DNA of 64,000 bases from Biscogniauxia marginata (GCA_022695795.1 MU404101.1:66562-130561); one strand, 5' to 3'. Counted from the first letter of the stretch, positions 42,251-56,289 are shown. The notes: a model not told the origin generated them from the sequence alone. Made by a program: numbers and translations.

Positions 42251-45210
42251 GGTGGCGTGCGAGCCACGTCTGGTATCTTTTTTGGAATTTACGTCAGATC
42301 CCTCATTGCCGTTAGCCTGTGAGACATGCAAACGTTACGTCTCTTTGCCACTTCTTGCCAGCCCAATAGTGGTCGAATCAGACCTCACTCGCACGTGAGG
42401 ATCTCCTCCCGGTGGCTTACATGTGGCTTTCAGCCTTGCTTGCGTGGATTCATCTGCTTGGCCCCTTTGACAGTCACCTGGGAGCGTTCGAGAAGAAATT
42501 ACGAAACTAAGGTTGTACAAGCGATGAGCGCCACCTCAAAAAGATTTGCAGCTGAACGACCCGGTGCTGTGGGAGAAGAGGGTGAGGCAGAATGATTGGT
42601 GACGAGACGGGACTCGGGGGTCGCCTTTAGGTCAAGCCTTCGGATTTTCTGTTGGTTGACAGGTCTAGCCTTCCGCTTCTGGGGTTGGCAGGTGTGATAA
42701 TGCAATAATACTGGTTGGCTGTCTAGCCTATTGCTAATAAGACAGACAGGCAGGCAGACAGGGTTCTAGACCACACCTCGCTAGAGTTACCAGCTCTGCG
42801 TTCCGTTCTGACTAATTTGAGGTTAGGAACTGGTAACTAGAGTGAACTCACATATATCATCACTGAGCATTATCTAGTTGCTTGCTTGCTTGCTCGCTCG
42901 CTCTTCCTGGCCTTTCCCTCACGTACATACAAACCCATAATGTGATGCTAGGCGAGGAAATACCCAATGTTTATTCTGAACTCGTTGCTTGTGTCTTGTG
43001 TTCGCAACAGTATGTAATTGCGCAGGTGTTATCTGTGGTGTGGAACTCATGTAACTACCAGACGAGCTTTACGAGTAGATGGATCGGAGAGGGTGGCATA
43101 GGTGCAGGAGCAGGAGACAAGGATTAGATCTGTGCTGCATCTAACATGATGGCATCAATTTGTCAGGTGGATTGATACGCCTTGACATCTAGGGGCCTGG
43201 AGTGTGTTTCGAAACAGAGCGTCAATGTTACCACCGTATATGATGAGCTGGGCACGAATTGGGCAATTGGGCTCGAGCAACCTTGGGAACGAAATGCGCC
43301 CTCTGCGAGACATGCAAAGCGTTGTGAAAGCTCAAGTCTTTGCACCGCCTCCTATTCTGCAATTCATCACGTAGGTAGGTATTGAAGGTTAGGAAGTGAT
43401 GGATAAATTCATGTTCAAAAGTTATAACGAAACCTAAATTAGGCAAGGTGATGTAGGTAGCTCAGGTATGCATAGGTATATAGCACCAGTAAGCTACCTA
43501 TTGATAATCGTCTATAATCTCAAGAAGAAAAAAAGGGAACAAAAAAAGGAGAAGAAAGACTTCAGGTCATAATCGTATTTCGGGACCAGAAACGCCCGTG
43601 ACTGTACTGCACTACTTGAACATGGCCAAGTGTGACTGGACGTTATGATAATTACCTATAGTAAAACCGCTTTGTCATAATGGGACTTGTATTGTCTGGC
43701 AACCCGAGTACACCCATGATGCGGGCGATGGCCTACATAACCTATACATTCATTTGTGCGCGTCGTCGGAGTTAGGAGACAAGCGGACCACGAGTTTGGG
43801 GATAAGGCTATTGACGGACAATGGACGATGGGCTCACCAATTGACTTTTGGCATGAGTGAATAAAATGCATGTGAGTCTTCTCTGCGGCAAGAGAATACA
43901 CCTGAAGATGGCACCACACATTTATTCTCACCACTTGCACACTACACAATCCGCCACACGGAGCCCAAAGAACACTACCTAGCGTCAGGCTTGTCATTCC
44001 ATCTTTTATTCTTTGAAATAGGCGCCAATTTTGCCTCACCTGGCATGACAATTGGGGTAAAATATGTATTGCTGCTGAATCGGTACACATGGTATTCCGT
44101 ATCGAATGGGGCAAGACGAGAACAACAGCGAGTTTGCGGTTGGTGGTTGAATGGAGAATGCCACTTCAGATACGTCAATACGTAGGAAGGTAGGTAGGCA
44201 GAGCGGTTGGTTAGAGGGCAGCGGTAGAACTTAAATGGGACCAGTGAATGATAAAAGTAGACTCACTCGAATAAGTACCTTTACGGCCCAGACCCGGCTG
44301 GGAGGTACTTCCCCGGCCGCGAAATGTTTAATTGTGAACCCCGTAATTCACCCCGTTTTTTAACACAATAGGTAGCAACTAAAAGGTAAGCATTTACGGC
44401 GGCCCCAGCGACCAGACCAGCGCAGCGGCCAGCATTTCCCCCCTTCCACTCAAAAAAAATTCCATCAATTTTTTTTCCCACCCTCTCACCACACATTTTT
44501 TTGATCATTGATCATCACCCACACACGACCTTAGGAAGCACTCCCACTTCTACAAGGTCGTTTATTTCCCCTCCTCCTTGAGAATCTCACACCGAGGACG
44601 GGCATCAGTGTACTCCTCTGCATTTGTTTACAGAGCACACTCTCCCCTCTCCACTCTAATCATCTTCCCTCGAGGCACGACAAGCAACCCAACGCCCGCG
44701 CGCTGCTGCTTTTGTCGTCAGTTTACCAGGACGGACCCCTTAGAGTACGCCCCAGCACCACCACCGGCTTGCTGCGACCCCTTTCTGTTGATTGCGACAA
44801 CAGTCTTTTTCGTTCCTTGTACCGACAGATACCCCCTTCCACTATCTTTTCCCCGTCCTCTTCGCTAGCGGAACCGGCTTCGTCGAGACGCTTGGATTAT
44901 CCGTTCCTGTCAATCGGAGAAAAGGTTGACGACTACCTAATTTAATTTTACCACCCATCTCTGATAGGGGATCGACTTTCTCTTCTACACCACACCACTC
45001 CTGCAGCTTGCTCGACTCGGATTTGATATTCGAGTTATCGACTTGACTGCCACGCGATTTGGTTTTTCTTTCTTCCCGACATTGTGCGCGCGAAAAGAAG
45101 AGACGGACCTTATCCCTCACCGCGAAAAGGAAAGGAAAATAAATCCCCCTCGAGCCTCAACTACCACCGAGAAACCGACAGCCCGTATCAACCTCACCAC
45201 ACTGTCACTT
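42251..45210. other. Large gene-poor gap, second part, ending in the eIF4G leader
   Basis: About 3 kb with short simple repeats: AGAC/AGGC units at 42738-42760 and GCTT/GCTC units at 42880-42904. A 152-codon minus-strand ORF (43656-44114, Cys/His-rich) matches no known family. From about 44,440 the DNA is pyrimidine-rich and reads as the long leader and promoter of the eIF4G gene, containing several upstream ATGs. Confidence 0.45.
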
Positions 45211-48200
45211 ATGACTTCTTCCGTCAACCCGCAAACCGCAAATCCGGTGTCCAACAACTCTGCGGCCGTTCCAGCACCGTCATACGCTTCAGCTGCTGGC
45301 GCAGCAAAGAAGCCGTTGCCAGTTCCAGTTGTTGCGACCGGTTCTCACCAGCCTGTTGTCGCTGCTGGCTCGTCTGCATCGACCTCGCACCATGCAAAAT
45401 CGTCGTCTGTTTCGCCCATGAACGGCCGACCTAATATCATGCCCGCAGTTCCTGCCGCAGTGCCAGGTGCTCCTCCCGTCGCCCACGGTACGTCCAACAT
45501 GAATGGACTATCAGATCACAGTCACAAGAGCTCCGTCACCATGAGCGCGAATGGTCCCAATAGCCATTCAGCCAACGGTGGCTCCCTTGGTAATAAGATT
45601 CAGTTCGGCTTCCATTCTCCGGCCCCATCGCACAGCTCTCCTCAGCCAGGAAGTGCCCCGGTTCCTATCCCCGGCCACAAGGATCCTCGGGTTACCGACC
45701 CTCAAAACTCTCCGTCCCCCATCCCGCCGCCATCTGCTAGTGGCGGTCGGCCTCCTTCGAGCACAGCCCAGCAAGTCAGTACTATGACTTTCGGCAGCTT
45801 CGGCGGTGGCGATACTGAAGTGAGTAATACTCGATCCTCATATATGACCAACCCTGACGCTTGGTCATTAACCCTGCAATTCTGGATGGATACTGACTTC
45901 GAGCTACAGCGCCCGCACATGCGAGCCCCTTCTGTCTCTCAAGACCACAGCACCTTGGGACCACAAAATCCACAGCATATCCGGCGAGGTTCGAATGTTA
46001 GCGACATCAGTAACCAGGCTGGTCCGCCACCGGGCGGTATGAGCCGGGGCAACTTCCCTGGTGGTGGTCGAGGGCGTGGGTATAATGGCTATCAGCCCAC
46101 GGGATACCCACCTAATTACCGAGGACCTCAGGGCAACCAGGGACGAAGCGGAATGCCTCCAAACTACGGCAACCGCCAGCAGACGTTTGGTACCCCGCCG
46201 ACACACCCACGAAGTCCCGCTCCCCAGGCCGCTATGCCGCAACCGCCAAGCATGCCTCCGAATATGCCCCCGAATATGCCTCCTGGAACCATGCCGCAGT
46301 TCTACTATCAACCTCCTACCATGGGTCCTGCACAAGTACCACAAGTATTTCCCCCTTCCTTTAGCTCAACCCAGAATCACACATACCCCAAGAACAAGAA
46401 GAAAGGTCTCCGTCGTGATAGCGAGAAGTACTCGAATCATCACAGGCAAGCAGAACCTTTGAAGAACGAGGATCACGGTTTCAACCAGAAACCAAGACGC
46501 TATAGTAAGCGTTTGGATCAGCGAATTGTGGATAACGATTCGCGTCGAGGTGGCCAGTACCCAGTGGACAAGTTGGAAACGTCACCTATAGATCCACCTA
46601 CGATTCCCTTACCACAGCCTTTCCCTGTTGCCCCTTCATTCCCCCACAACATGGGACGCATAGATCTTTCGCCTGAGAGTGGTAACTTTGACATGTGGCT
46701 GACTAGTACAAAGCAGAACTTCTATCCTGGCCATTTTGACCCTAACATGAGACCAGGCATGCCCATGCAAGCCTATCCAATGTATCCGATGATGCAGGGA
46801 CAAGGCCAATCCCCGGTTCCTACTTATTCACAGCCCTACGGCCCAGGCCCCTATAATCCTCCGGGTGGAACGCCCATGTCACGAAACTCTTCCCAGGTAT
46901 CCGCTGATCACAGACCTGCGTCAAGCACCGGCCAGCACCAAGCGCCTATCACTGCGCAAGGCACCCCCCAACCCCAGCCTGCTCAGATCAAGCCTGCAGT
47001 GGTCTCCTCACCCCAGTTTACCCGGCCCAAGAGGAATGCAGCAATCATCATCAAGAATACAGCCGGGGAGCCGCTTGACTTCAAGCATCTGAAAGCACCT
47101 GCCTCGCCCGCTCCGACTAGTCAGCAATCCAAGACGCCCCCTATTGTTTCCTCTTCGCCAACACCCCCTCCGAAGGCCTCGACGCCCAAGTCATCTACTT
47201 CTAGTCACGCCCGGGCCGACAGCGTGTCGAACTCGAAGACTGCCGAGGAGGTTCGGAACGAATTTAAAGAAAAAATGAAACAAGCTGCCGGTGGCGACAA
47301 AGCTAAAGAGGAAGAAGCCGCTAAACTCGCTGCGGAGAAGGCGGCCGAGGAGAAGGCGGCCGAAGAGAAGGCAGCCGAGGAGGAACGGTTAAAGGAGGAA
47401 CAAAAGGCCAAAGAAGAGGCCGAGGCTAAGGCCGCGGAGGAGGCTAAGGCCAAGCAAGACGCCGAAGAAAAGGCAAAAGCAGAGAGTGAAGCAGCAAAGG
47501 CCGCAGCAGCGAAGGCGGAGCCCCCTAAGGTTTCTGACGAGCCTGACGATGAAGAGCTGGAACGTATGATCCGTGAAATGGAGGAGGCTGATGCCAAGCG
47601 TGAAAAGGAAGAAGAGGAGCGCCGTGTGAAGTACGAGGCTGAGAAAGCCGCCAAGAAGAAAGCCGAGGAGGCGAATAGGTTGGCCAATGCCGCCGAGAAC
47701 GACCGCAAACTTCGTGAAGCTGAGGCCGAGATGGAACGTCTAGAGGAAGAAAGGGAACGTAAGCGTGCGGAACAGAATGCTGCAAGTGTCCAAGATCTGC
47801 TCAAGGGGCAAACGTCGCAACAAACCGAGAGCAAGAGTAGCACGACTTCGGCCAGCGAAACTACCGCAAAACTAGCCAACCTGACCCTCAACGACAAATC
47901 CTCTTCAGCTCCCGGCGCCAAGCCTAGCCCTGGCGGTCGTGGACCAAAGCCGGCTGCTCTTAACTTGGCTCCCCTTAAAACCAATTCCGTCGAACCTCCA
48001 CAACCTAGTGCCGCTCTCCAGTCTCTGAAGACGGCTAGGCTTCTCGATGTCATCAAGTCGGATATCTATCCTCCTGGTATCCAATCGCCCAATCCTGCTC
48101 TGAATGCAGCTGTCGCCAAAAAGGGCACGTCGTTCAAGTATGATCCTGCGTTCTTGCTCCAGTTTAAGACAGTCTTTACCGAGCAGCCGTCACTGGACTT

Positions 48201-50061
48201 CCACCAGCAAGTCAAGACCTTGATTGGTGACGGTGACGGCGGGCGGTCTGGCTCCGCGCGAACACCTGCAGGTGGTTCCGGTCGACAGAACTCTAGGACT
48301 GGTGCTCCCGGATTCCCTGCCATGGGTAATTTCGGTGCTCCTGGAGGCAGAACACTGCCCCCGGGAACTACATCAGCACAGCGATTTGAGATGAGTGATA
48401 AGTCGACATCACGGCCTCCTATGAACCCACTATCCAGCTTTCAGAGGCCCGGCGGAGCGTTCCCTGGTCAGATCAGCCGGACTCCATCGACATCGAACAT
48501 GGGTAGCATGCCTCACTCCCCTCGGCAGGGTAGTCGCCGAAATGCTAGCAAACAAAGTACTTTCGGTGGCAAGTCGGAAGCTCAGGCAGCTAAGACTATG
48601 CCACTTACAGCGGGCATGAAGATTGAGGCTCTGAATACTTCTTCGACCGGATGGAAGCCGATAAGTATCGGTAAATCACAAGCCGCCAGCTCGATTACTA
48701 CTCAAAGTGGCCTTCTCGATCCGGCAATGGTTCAGAGAAAGGTGAAGGCTGCGCTGAACAAGATGACCCCTGAAAACTTTGACAGGATTTCGGACCAGAT
48801 CCTACAGATTGCCGCTCAGTCAAAAGACGAGACAGACGGCAGAACTCTCCGACAGGTCATTCAGCTCACGTTTGAAAAGGCGACAGATGAGGCACATTGG
48901 GCCTCGATGTATGCTAAATTCTGCACACGGATGTTAGAAATGATGAGCCCAGAAATTCGGGACGAGAACATCAAGGATAAAGCCGGCAATGTCGTCAGTG
49001 GCGGTGCTCTGTTCCGCAAGTACCTCCTCAACCGCTGCCAGGAGGAATTCGAGCGTGGTTGGAAGATAGACCTCCCGGAGAAGCCGCAAGAAGGCCAAGA
49101 GAAGAAAACGCTCGAAGCCGCCATGCTCTCTGACGAGTACTACATAGCTGCCGCTGCAAAGCGGAGAGGACTTGGTCTCGTACAGTTCATTGGTGAGCTT
49201 TACAAGTTGGGAATGCTCACTGAACGAATCATGCACGAGTGTGTCAGGAAGCTTGTCGACTACTCTAGCGTTCCAGACGAGGCAGAGGTTGAATCCCTCT
49301 CCAAATTGCTTCGAACTATTGGCGCCAACCTTGATGCCACTGAGAAGGGACGCCTGATGATGGACGCCTATTTCCAGCGAATTCAAGGCATGATGGATTT
49401 GCCTGACCTGCCCAGCCGACTACAGTTCATGTTGCTGGATGTGGTAGATTTGCGAAAGGCTAACTGGGTTTCAAAGGAGACCAACAAAGGACCTAAGACT
49501 CTTGAAGAGGTACGAGCCGAGGCCGAGGCTCAAGCAGCTCAGAAAGCTGCTGAAAATGCTCGAAGCAGCCAGAGAGGTGGCCCAGGTGGACGATCACATC
49601 TAGGACGTGGTGACGCCCGGAATTTCTCTTCGGGCTTCCCACAACCTACACCCAACCAAGTCGGCATCGATGACCTGCGTCGTCTCAAGAGCAGTACCAA
49701 CCGCACCTCGAGCGGGAATGTCACCCTTGGGCCAATGTCAATGCTCAATTCCCGCAGCAACAGTGGCCGCCGTCTGGGCCCCGGTAGCTCATTGAGTCGG
49801 GGTGCTGAGGACTCAGCTGCCTCATCACGGACTGGGACCCCACCGGTACGAGAGCCGCCGAGCAGTACCAACTCGTTCGGGTAAGTTGAACTATAATTGT
49901 GCGTTTATATTTCTCTCTGGGCACGATGCTAATATTGTCATAGTCTTCTCGCCAACATGGATTCGGATCATCCAGCCTCGCCGCCATCTACCGCGGCATC
50001 GCCTGCTCTAGCTAAAGCTACACCTGAAACTACAGCCTCTGCTGGCAAGGGGAGCGGCTGA
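45211..50061 (+). CDS. TIF4631: Eukaryotic translation initiation factor 4G
   Basis: Exons 45211-45819, 45910-49880 and 49944-50061 join in phase to 1565 aa. The frame is open back to 45043, but MTSSVNPQTANPVSNNSAA is the usual fungal start and is preferred. Intron 1 is 90 nt, free of stops and in frame, so retention would simply add 30 residues. The N-terminal 700 residues are disordered, rich in Pro/Gly/Ser/Met with RGRGY boxes. A charged Ala/Glu/Lys helix follows (47230-47790). The eIF4E-binding motif YDPAFLLQF fits YxxxxL-phi. The MIF4G domain begins about KVKAALNKMTPENFDRISDQ and continues through FEKATDEAHWASMYAKFC to AEVESLSKLLRTIGANLD. eIF4G bridges the cap-binding protein, eIF4A and poly(A)-binding protein in the cytoplasm. 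The tail is Arg/Ser/Gly-rich RNA-binding type. No MA3 domain, as in other ascomycetes. Confidence 0.94.
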
Positions 50062-51363
50062 ATCATCCGTACTCCATATTCGTAGACACGTCTTGCATTC
50101 GCGGCTGCATCATCGTGCATAGACTCGGACATAGGACTGCGTTGCATTTACGGGGCTTCTAAAATGTGTCTTAAAAGTTTCAGGTTTCCCTTTCTTTTTT
50201 CATCATTATGATACCTCGCGTCGGATAGAGCTATTCTCCCACGACCTGTCACCATAAAGACGTCATTTCCCCGATTTTATTTTTTCTACTTCACCAAGAT
50301 CGTGTTATTGTTACATTTTCCCGTGCTTGGAATGGCGCCGTTCGATCACAGGGTCGTTCGCAAGGGTGTCATTTGGTCATGTCAGCCCGGTGCGACTACT
50401 GCAGAGTCCTGCAGATAAGGGCTCCCGTCAAGGCAGCAGGGCAGGGATATGATTGATGCGAAAATGGTTCTCTACTACGACAAGATGGACGGAGGCTGAA
50501 GCTGCTGCTATGAGACAGGAGCACACGAAAACCGTATGTACGAGTCATGCGGAAAAAAGGATGCTCACGACCGGGATAAAACCGGAATGGACGGTGTTGT
50601 ATTTGTTTAAGATGGCATCTAGGTTTTTGGGGTCATGGATTTGACCGCTGGCTGTGAAAACTTCCCTCGCTAGCGCTTCATTTCGTGGGACACTGGTTGA
50701 GAAAGGTTGTGGAAGAAGGAAATTAGGTACTGTGCTTGCTACTCGGGTGTCCCTGGATTGGTCAACCGGTTGAGGTGAACCTTCAATTATTGCCGGAGGT
50801 ATAGAGGAGGGACCTGGGGAGCACGCTTCGTCACCTGTATACTGTCTTAATTCTTAGACAAACCAATCAGTAGTAGTTGCGGAAATTTGATATATTGAAA
50901 CAAATTATTGTTTTTGTCCCCATAACTCGTGAAGTGTGTTCCTGACGTGCTTGCTAATCAGAGAAACCACTTGTGACTGTTCTGAGCATGTCGCGTTCGT
51001 ATGCCAACATGTTGATGTCCGACTTGGCTGGAGTGTGTTAATGGTTCTACCAACCATCAAATTCATCACACAACTCATGGACGGTAGACATTGAGGTAAT
51101 AGTAGCGGGGGAGTTTCGAGTGACATATTTCCTTTTATTTTATTTTTTAGTTGAGATTCATTTGCTACAACTCGGAGTAGAAATAAACAAAAGCTAAGAT
51201 TATTAGTCGCGTAATAAACCTACACATTGTTACCAGCTCATCCACCATCATCCATCCTTACAACCAAGCTCCAGACCCGGGAGGACCAAACCAAACTCCG
51301 TTTATGAAGGGGGAAGAAAAAAAACCCCCAAAATTTCAAGATCCGTAATTCATGTTCTAATCG
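50062..51363. other. Intergenic region downstream of eIF4G
   Basis: eIF4G 3' UTR followed by AT-rich sequence. No gene or RNA is supported. Confidence 0.5.
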
Positions 51364-51560
51364 ATGCCGCCAACACCACCAAGCAAATATGAGCGGGACA
51401 ACCTCCCCCAAATAGAACAAGTAGGTCAAAACCAAGTAACCAAGCTTTGCTTGCTCGTTCCGTGTGCCTTTGCTCTCACTATTCACAACGCAAACATCAT
51501 CATCGCCCCTTTTCATTCCCACAGCCGGACCTCTCCACCTCCCTAACCAAGGTGTGGTAG
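51364..51560 (+). CDS. Possible spliced microprotein of 30 residues
   Basis: Exon 51364-51420 reads from an ATG for 19 codons to a GTAGGT donor. A 104-nt interval ends in a strong polypyrimidine-CACAG acceptor at 51524. The next exon (51525-51560) continues in frame for 11 codons to TAG. The first exon starts MPPTPPSKYERDNLPQIEQ, with protein-like composition. I do not recognise it, and it lies just beyond the POL1 3' end on the opposite strand. It could also be the 5' part of a longer antisense transcript, or chance. Low confidence. Confidence 0.22.
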
Positions 51561-51616
51561 ATATTTAAATCCCCTTCCCTCTCTCTCTCTCTCCGGATTA
51601 CCCGCGTAACTTGACT

Positions 51617-54600
51617 TTACTTTGCAGCCACAGCAGGGGCGACGGAGAACCCCAGTTTCCCAAACAGGGTATCCATGTTGACCCACTGGCGGCCGCACTT
51701 GTCGAGGTACCTGTCGACGACGGCCTTGACGGGGCCGAAGCGTTTGCGGTTGTGCTCCGCGAGGGCGCACACCTCCTCCCTCTCGGCGGCGCTAAGGCTG
51801 CCCGCGTTGCCGGAGCCGCCGATGCCCGTGGTCGCGCCCGATCTCGCCTTGGCGAGCGCCTTGTCCACGTCCCAGAGCGAGGCGAAGTACACGAGCTGGT
51901 TGTAGATGTCGCGCTCCTTGTACTCGTAGCGCATGCGGCCCAGGCAGCCCGACGCGAGGCCCTTGGGGCCGAGGCACCGCGTGCCGTATACCGAGAGCTG
52001 GCGCGTGCGGTTGCCGCACGACGGGTCGTCGCAGACGAGCCAGCCCTCGTAGTACCGTGCCGTCTCGACACGGACGGCGTGCTCCACTTGCGCTACGATG
52101 CTGATATTGGGGATGATAGTCGAGCACGAGGGGCACGAGACGCCCTGCGGTGTTACGCGGCTAGGCTGTTCTGCAGTGGGGAGGAGGCCCTCGAAGGGAG
52201 AGACGGCTTTGCATTTGCGGCAGCGCAGCGACAGGCGGGCACAGTCGCTGAAGCGGACCTCGTCGGGTATTTGAGACTCCAGGGGATGGATCTCAAGGTC
52301 GTTAGAGCCCGACTGGTTTGACGAGTTGTTGGTATAGCGGCGGATGTCGAGACCGAGCTGCTCGGCGAGTTGGGAAGTAGACGTGCCCGTAATGTTGGCG
52401 CAGAGACGCTCGACGGGAGGGAAAATCTGCTTGCCCATGTACCATTCCACATCAACTTTCAGGCCTGAATCGGCCTTCATCACATCTTGCGGTGTGTATG
52501 AGCGCTTGGCAACAGGCTCCGAGGAAGATTTGGCATCCCCAGTGACAACGTAGGAGATAACATCACCTCGACGGATGCTCTTGCCCCTTACGATTTCCCT
52601 AAGAGCTACCTGGACTTGTGGCATGGAGTCTGCATTGGGGTACTCCTGTGGCGCCTTGCCAAGCTGTGTATAGATGATGTACTTCTGAACGGGTATAGCG
52701 TGCTCACGCATCTTTCCTGAAATCTCACGCAGGTATTCATGTACACGTTGAACCGAGACTTCAGTCTCGTCTCCAGAGAGAATCTCGTTGAGAATTCGAG
52801 ATGAAATTTCCTTGGAGAGTGCGCAATACTCTCTGCGCTTCATGTCAAGACCTTTGACTTCCATCTTCTCGACGTATTTGCCACCAGGCACCTCAACAAG
52901 GTTGATAGCTGCATATTTCTTCTTGGCTTGTAGCAGTATTCTTCGGAAGATATTGTCAATGTCGATCTCAAGTAGACGATACCGTTCATTGACGGCCTTC
53001 TTGAACTCGTTGCCGACTTTGAGAGCATCGGCTACCGACTCGACGTTAGCATTAATCATGACAGAGTCTGTATCACCGTAGATTACTTGTAGAGCCTTAG
53101 ACTCTGCAAGTTCTTTGGTGCTGCGGAGAATTTCACGGCCTTTGTATGTGGTGAGAACAGCAAGTGGTCTTGCATAGAAACGAGACCTGGTGTATCCCAG
53201 ACATCCATACATAGAATTAGCTGTCAGTTTCAACGCAAGCTGCTTAATGTCCCAAGTAGCCAGCTGCTCGGGCGTAGCATTCTCATCTTTCATGAGTGAC
53301 TTGACGTGCCGCCTCCGTTCAACAAGAGTGGCAATAAGCCTCGGTAGAATACCTTGCTCCTGTTCTGTGGGCACTTCGGGAACTGCGTCTTCGTCCTCCA
53401 ACTGTAGCGAGCGTTAGCACATAGCTTAAATCCTATATCTCAAGCTGGCTTACCATTGCTGTTCGATCGACGGTGGTGAAGCAGATGTTGAACTCCTGGA
53501 TGATGGAAGGATATAGAGAGTTGAAGTCCATGACAAGCACAAATTTGTCGTATAGACCCTTCTCCGGCTCAAAGACTAGACCTCCTTTATATTTGTCCTT
53601 CTTCTTGTTCTCTCCAGCGTCTTCTTCGTTGTCTTCCTCGCTCTTAGCCCGCCCTTTGAAGGACTGCTTATCCGGGCAAATATACTTATTGCGATGGAAC
53701 GAATGCAACAAAATGTATTCGTTTCGTTCAGCTCGGGTACCAGTCAAAGTTCGGGCCCACGAGTTGCCTGCTAAATTCGTCAAGACCTTGGTTAAAGGCA
53801 GCATTTGCGTTCTTAAAGCTAGCGCAGCAATGAAGTATGTGTCTGCTTCCATGTGCGTAATGTAATCCATCAGGCCTGCTCTCTCGGTAGCCCAGGTCTT
53901 CAGAGCAACATCATTGTCGATATCTCTCCGGCGTGTATCTCCACCAAGGTAGATATTACACATCTCGGTCAAGCTCCATGACTGACACTTGTACATGACT
54001 GACTTTCCAGCCTCATTTCCAATGTCGCATAATAAACGACCAGTTATGATCTGACGCTCAGCGAAGACATTACCGCCGACTTTCCCTATGGATGCTGGCC
54101 ATTGTGACCTTCGCAGTCGTCCTAATCTCGACCATTGCGGCGTCTTCTTTTCCTGTAGTCGGTTTAGAAGAATGCTATAGTCAACGCCTTCGAGCTGGTG
54201 ACCAAGTATCACGTCAGGGTCGACATGATCTACCTGCGTCAAGAAGGACAATAGGATATCAGACTCCTGCTTCACCAAATTGATTAAGCCCTTCTTCCTT
54301 TCCATAGCTAGTTTTTCAAAGCCAAGGGGAAATGCGACACCATTAGGTCTGATAAGGGTGAAAGTTCGAGAGGGCAACTTGTTCGCAGGGGTTGTATCGC
54401 TGAGCAGGACATTTTCGTAAATGCGGGCACTTATGGCCAGTATTTCTGGCTTGTTCTGCTTTGCATTGAAAGTAGTCCGCATGGCTAAACTCATTAGGGT
54501 GAGTGGAGGAGCATCCAGATTATCCGAATCACTCAATGGGGACACTGTGTCGGGGCTGCTGACAAGAACTTCGAGCTTGGCGTGGGAACTATTTTTTAGG

Positions 54601-56289
54601 GAGTTGAAGTCGGGATTCTTGATTTTGAGCCAGCATGGTCCCATGATGTTCTTCCATAAAACAAACTGCTCGAATAATGCAGTATTTGTGCCGAAAACGT
54701 GGGAGAATGTCTCGCCGGTGGTATTGGGAGGAATTGGTTGCTCTAATACGCGTTAGCCTTGAGTAATACATCATCGGAAATTCCGAGGCTTACTTGTGTA
54801 GGGGTACAGTAGTTTGAGATATTGCCCTTCCCTAGGAATGCCAGGGAGCTCAAAGGCATACTTCCTGGTACAAGGCTTGATCTTATGCATTTCGACATTC
54901 ATCTTGGTCATGATTTCGTCTACCTCCGAATAGACATCGGCCATCTCAACTCCTTTGCTCGTATCTTGTCCACCTTTCTGGAGGTATTGGCGTGGCAAGA
55001 AATACAACTTCCTCAGGATGTTGTCAACCTTGACAAAACAACTTGCATAAGCGCCTGTGTTCTTGTTCAGGACTTTGCCAAACAGGCAGAGCGATCCGTT
55101 AGCTTCGGTGTAATCGGTCCAGAACATATTAATGCTCCCATCGTCCTCGACGACATTTGTATAGTCAATCTTCCCAACAGTCCAAGTCGTAGCAGGCGGG
55201 CTGCTAGCGATATGCAACTTATCTGTCAGCTCATTCCAGGAGGATGAGTCAATGTCCGTATCTGGGGCTTTCGAAGGAGAAGAGCCGGCTGGTGAAGGAT
55301 ACGGGGCGGGCTTGGCCAATTTCTTGATCGGCCGAGATGCAGACAGGTTGACGCTTGCAGAAGTGATTGCACCAGCATGAGAAACCTCCATCATCTCCTC
55401 GTCTTCTTCTTCCACAGGCTCAGGCTTCACTTGGGCTTTACGAGCAGCTACCTTAGTCGTTGGAGACGAGGGTGCTAGTGTGGGATCGCTCATGGCCACA
55501 TCAGTTGTGAGTGCTGGAAGATCATCATCCATTGGCGCAATGAAGTCATCATCGTCGAAGAAATCCTCGGCTTGAGGAATTGGTGATGCGCGATCGTTAC
55601 TGAGCCTCGCTTTCTTGGTTATCGGCTGTCGAGTCTCCCGAACGGGGGAGAGAACGGGAGGGCGACGTCTCTCCGGAGATCTATGTCGCTTTGAGACCCG
55701 AGACGTGGGAGCTGGAATGTTGGCATCAACTTCACCCAGTAAATCTGCCAGGAATCTTTCATCGTCCTCGGTTTTTACAACCTGTGCATATACTTTAGCG
55801 ATTGGCAGCAACTAACAATCATCCAAGGATTTCTACTTTGGTCTTCGGTTGAGGGGCAACCTGGCCCTTCATAAAGTACTCGCTGATGTCACGGTCGTTG
55901 GCGTCCCGCTTCGCCTTCTCTTCTTCCCGTTTTCTTTTATCTATGGCGATGTAAGTAGATGTCTAAGGAAGTGTGGGCAGGTAGTCTCGCGTACCTGATT
56001 TGCGGTCTTTTGGTGCCAGTAGCATCTCATCTTCACTATCCGAGTTATATGTATGCATTCGATCCCATTCTTCGCGGCCATCATCAGCGTAACCTTCACC
56101 GTTGTCGTCGACAACAAAGTCATCTTGGTTCAGACGGTCCCGGACAATCTTCTTGTACTGATTCTCGTCCACTTCTTCGTACAAATCCTGCTCCTCGGCA
56201 ACCTCGTAAGAGTCGTATGCCTTTTTGCCAGACGCCCGCAGAGCTCGGAGCTCAGCGAGCTTGTTACGTTTACTAATAGCCTTAGACAT
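51617..56289 (-). CDS. POL1: DNA polymerase alpha catalytic subunit
   Basis: Five minus-strand exons (56289-55995, 55940-55837, 55781-54794, 54742-53454, 53401-51617) join in phase to 1486 aa. This B-family polymerase works with primase to start DNA synthesis at origins and on the lagging strand. The N-terminal part has the p180 start pattern KRNKLAELRALRASGKKAYD and an acidic linker. An inactivated exonuclease-like region precedes the palm: region II DFNSLYPSIIQEFNICF (about residue 870), region III KLTANSMYGCLGY (about 950), region I YGDTDS (about 1000). The C-terminal zinc-binding segment contains CRKCK, CPSC, CDDPSCGNRTRQ and later cysteines that bind the B subunit. Residues KYICPDKQSFKGRAK lie just before the finger region. 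All catalytic aspartates are present. Start and four introns are supported by phase and by restoration of YPYTKQPIPPNTTGETFSHVFG-type sequence. Confidence 0.96.

Noticed and set aside
43656..44114. 152-codon minus-strand Cys/His-rich ORF in the large gap
   Set aside because: Cysteines and histidines do not form a recognisable zinc-finger spacing; no neighbours or splice signals support it.
47205..48056. 283-codon minus-strand ORF inside eIF4G
   Set aside because: Serine/alanine-rich mirror of the Lys/Glu/Ala helix of eIF4G; no domain and no start context.
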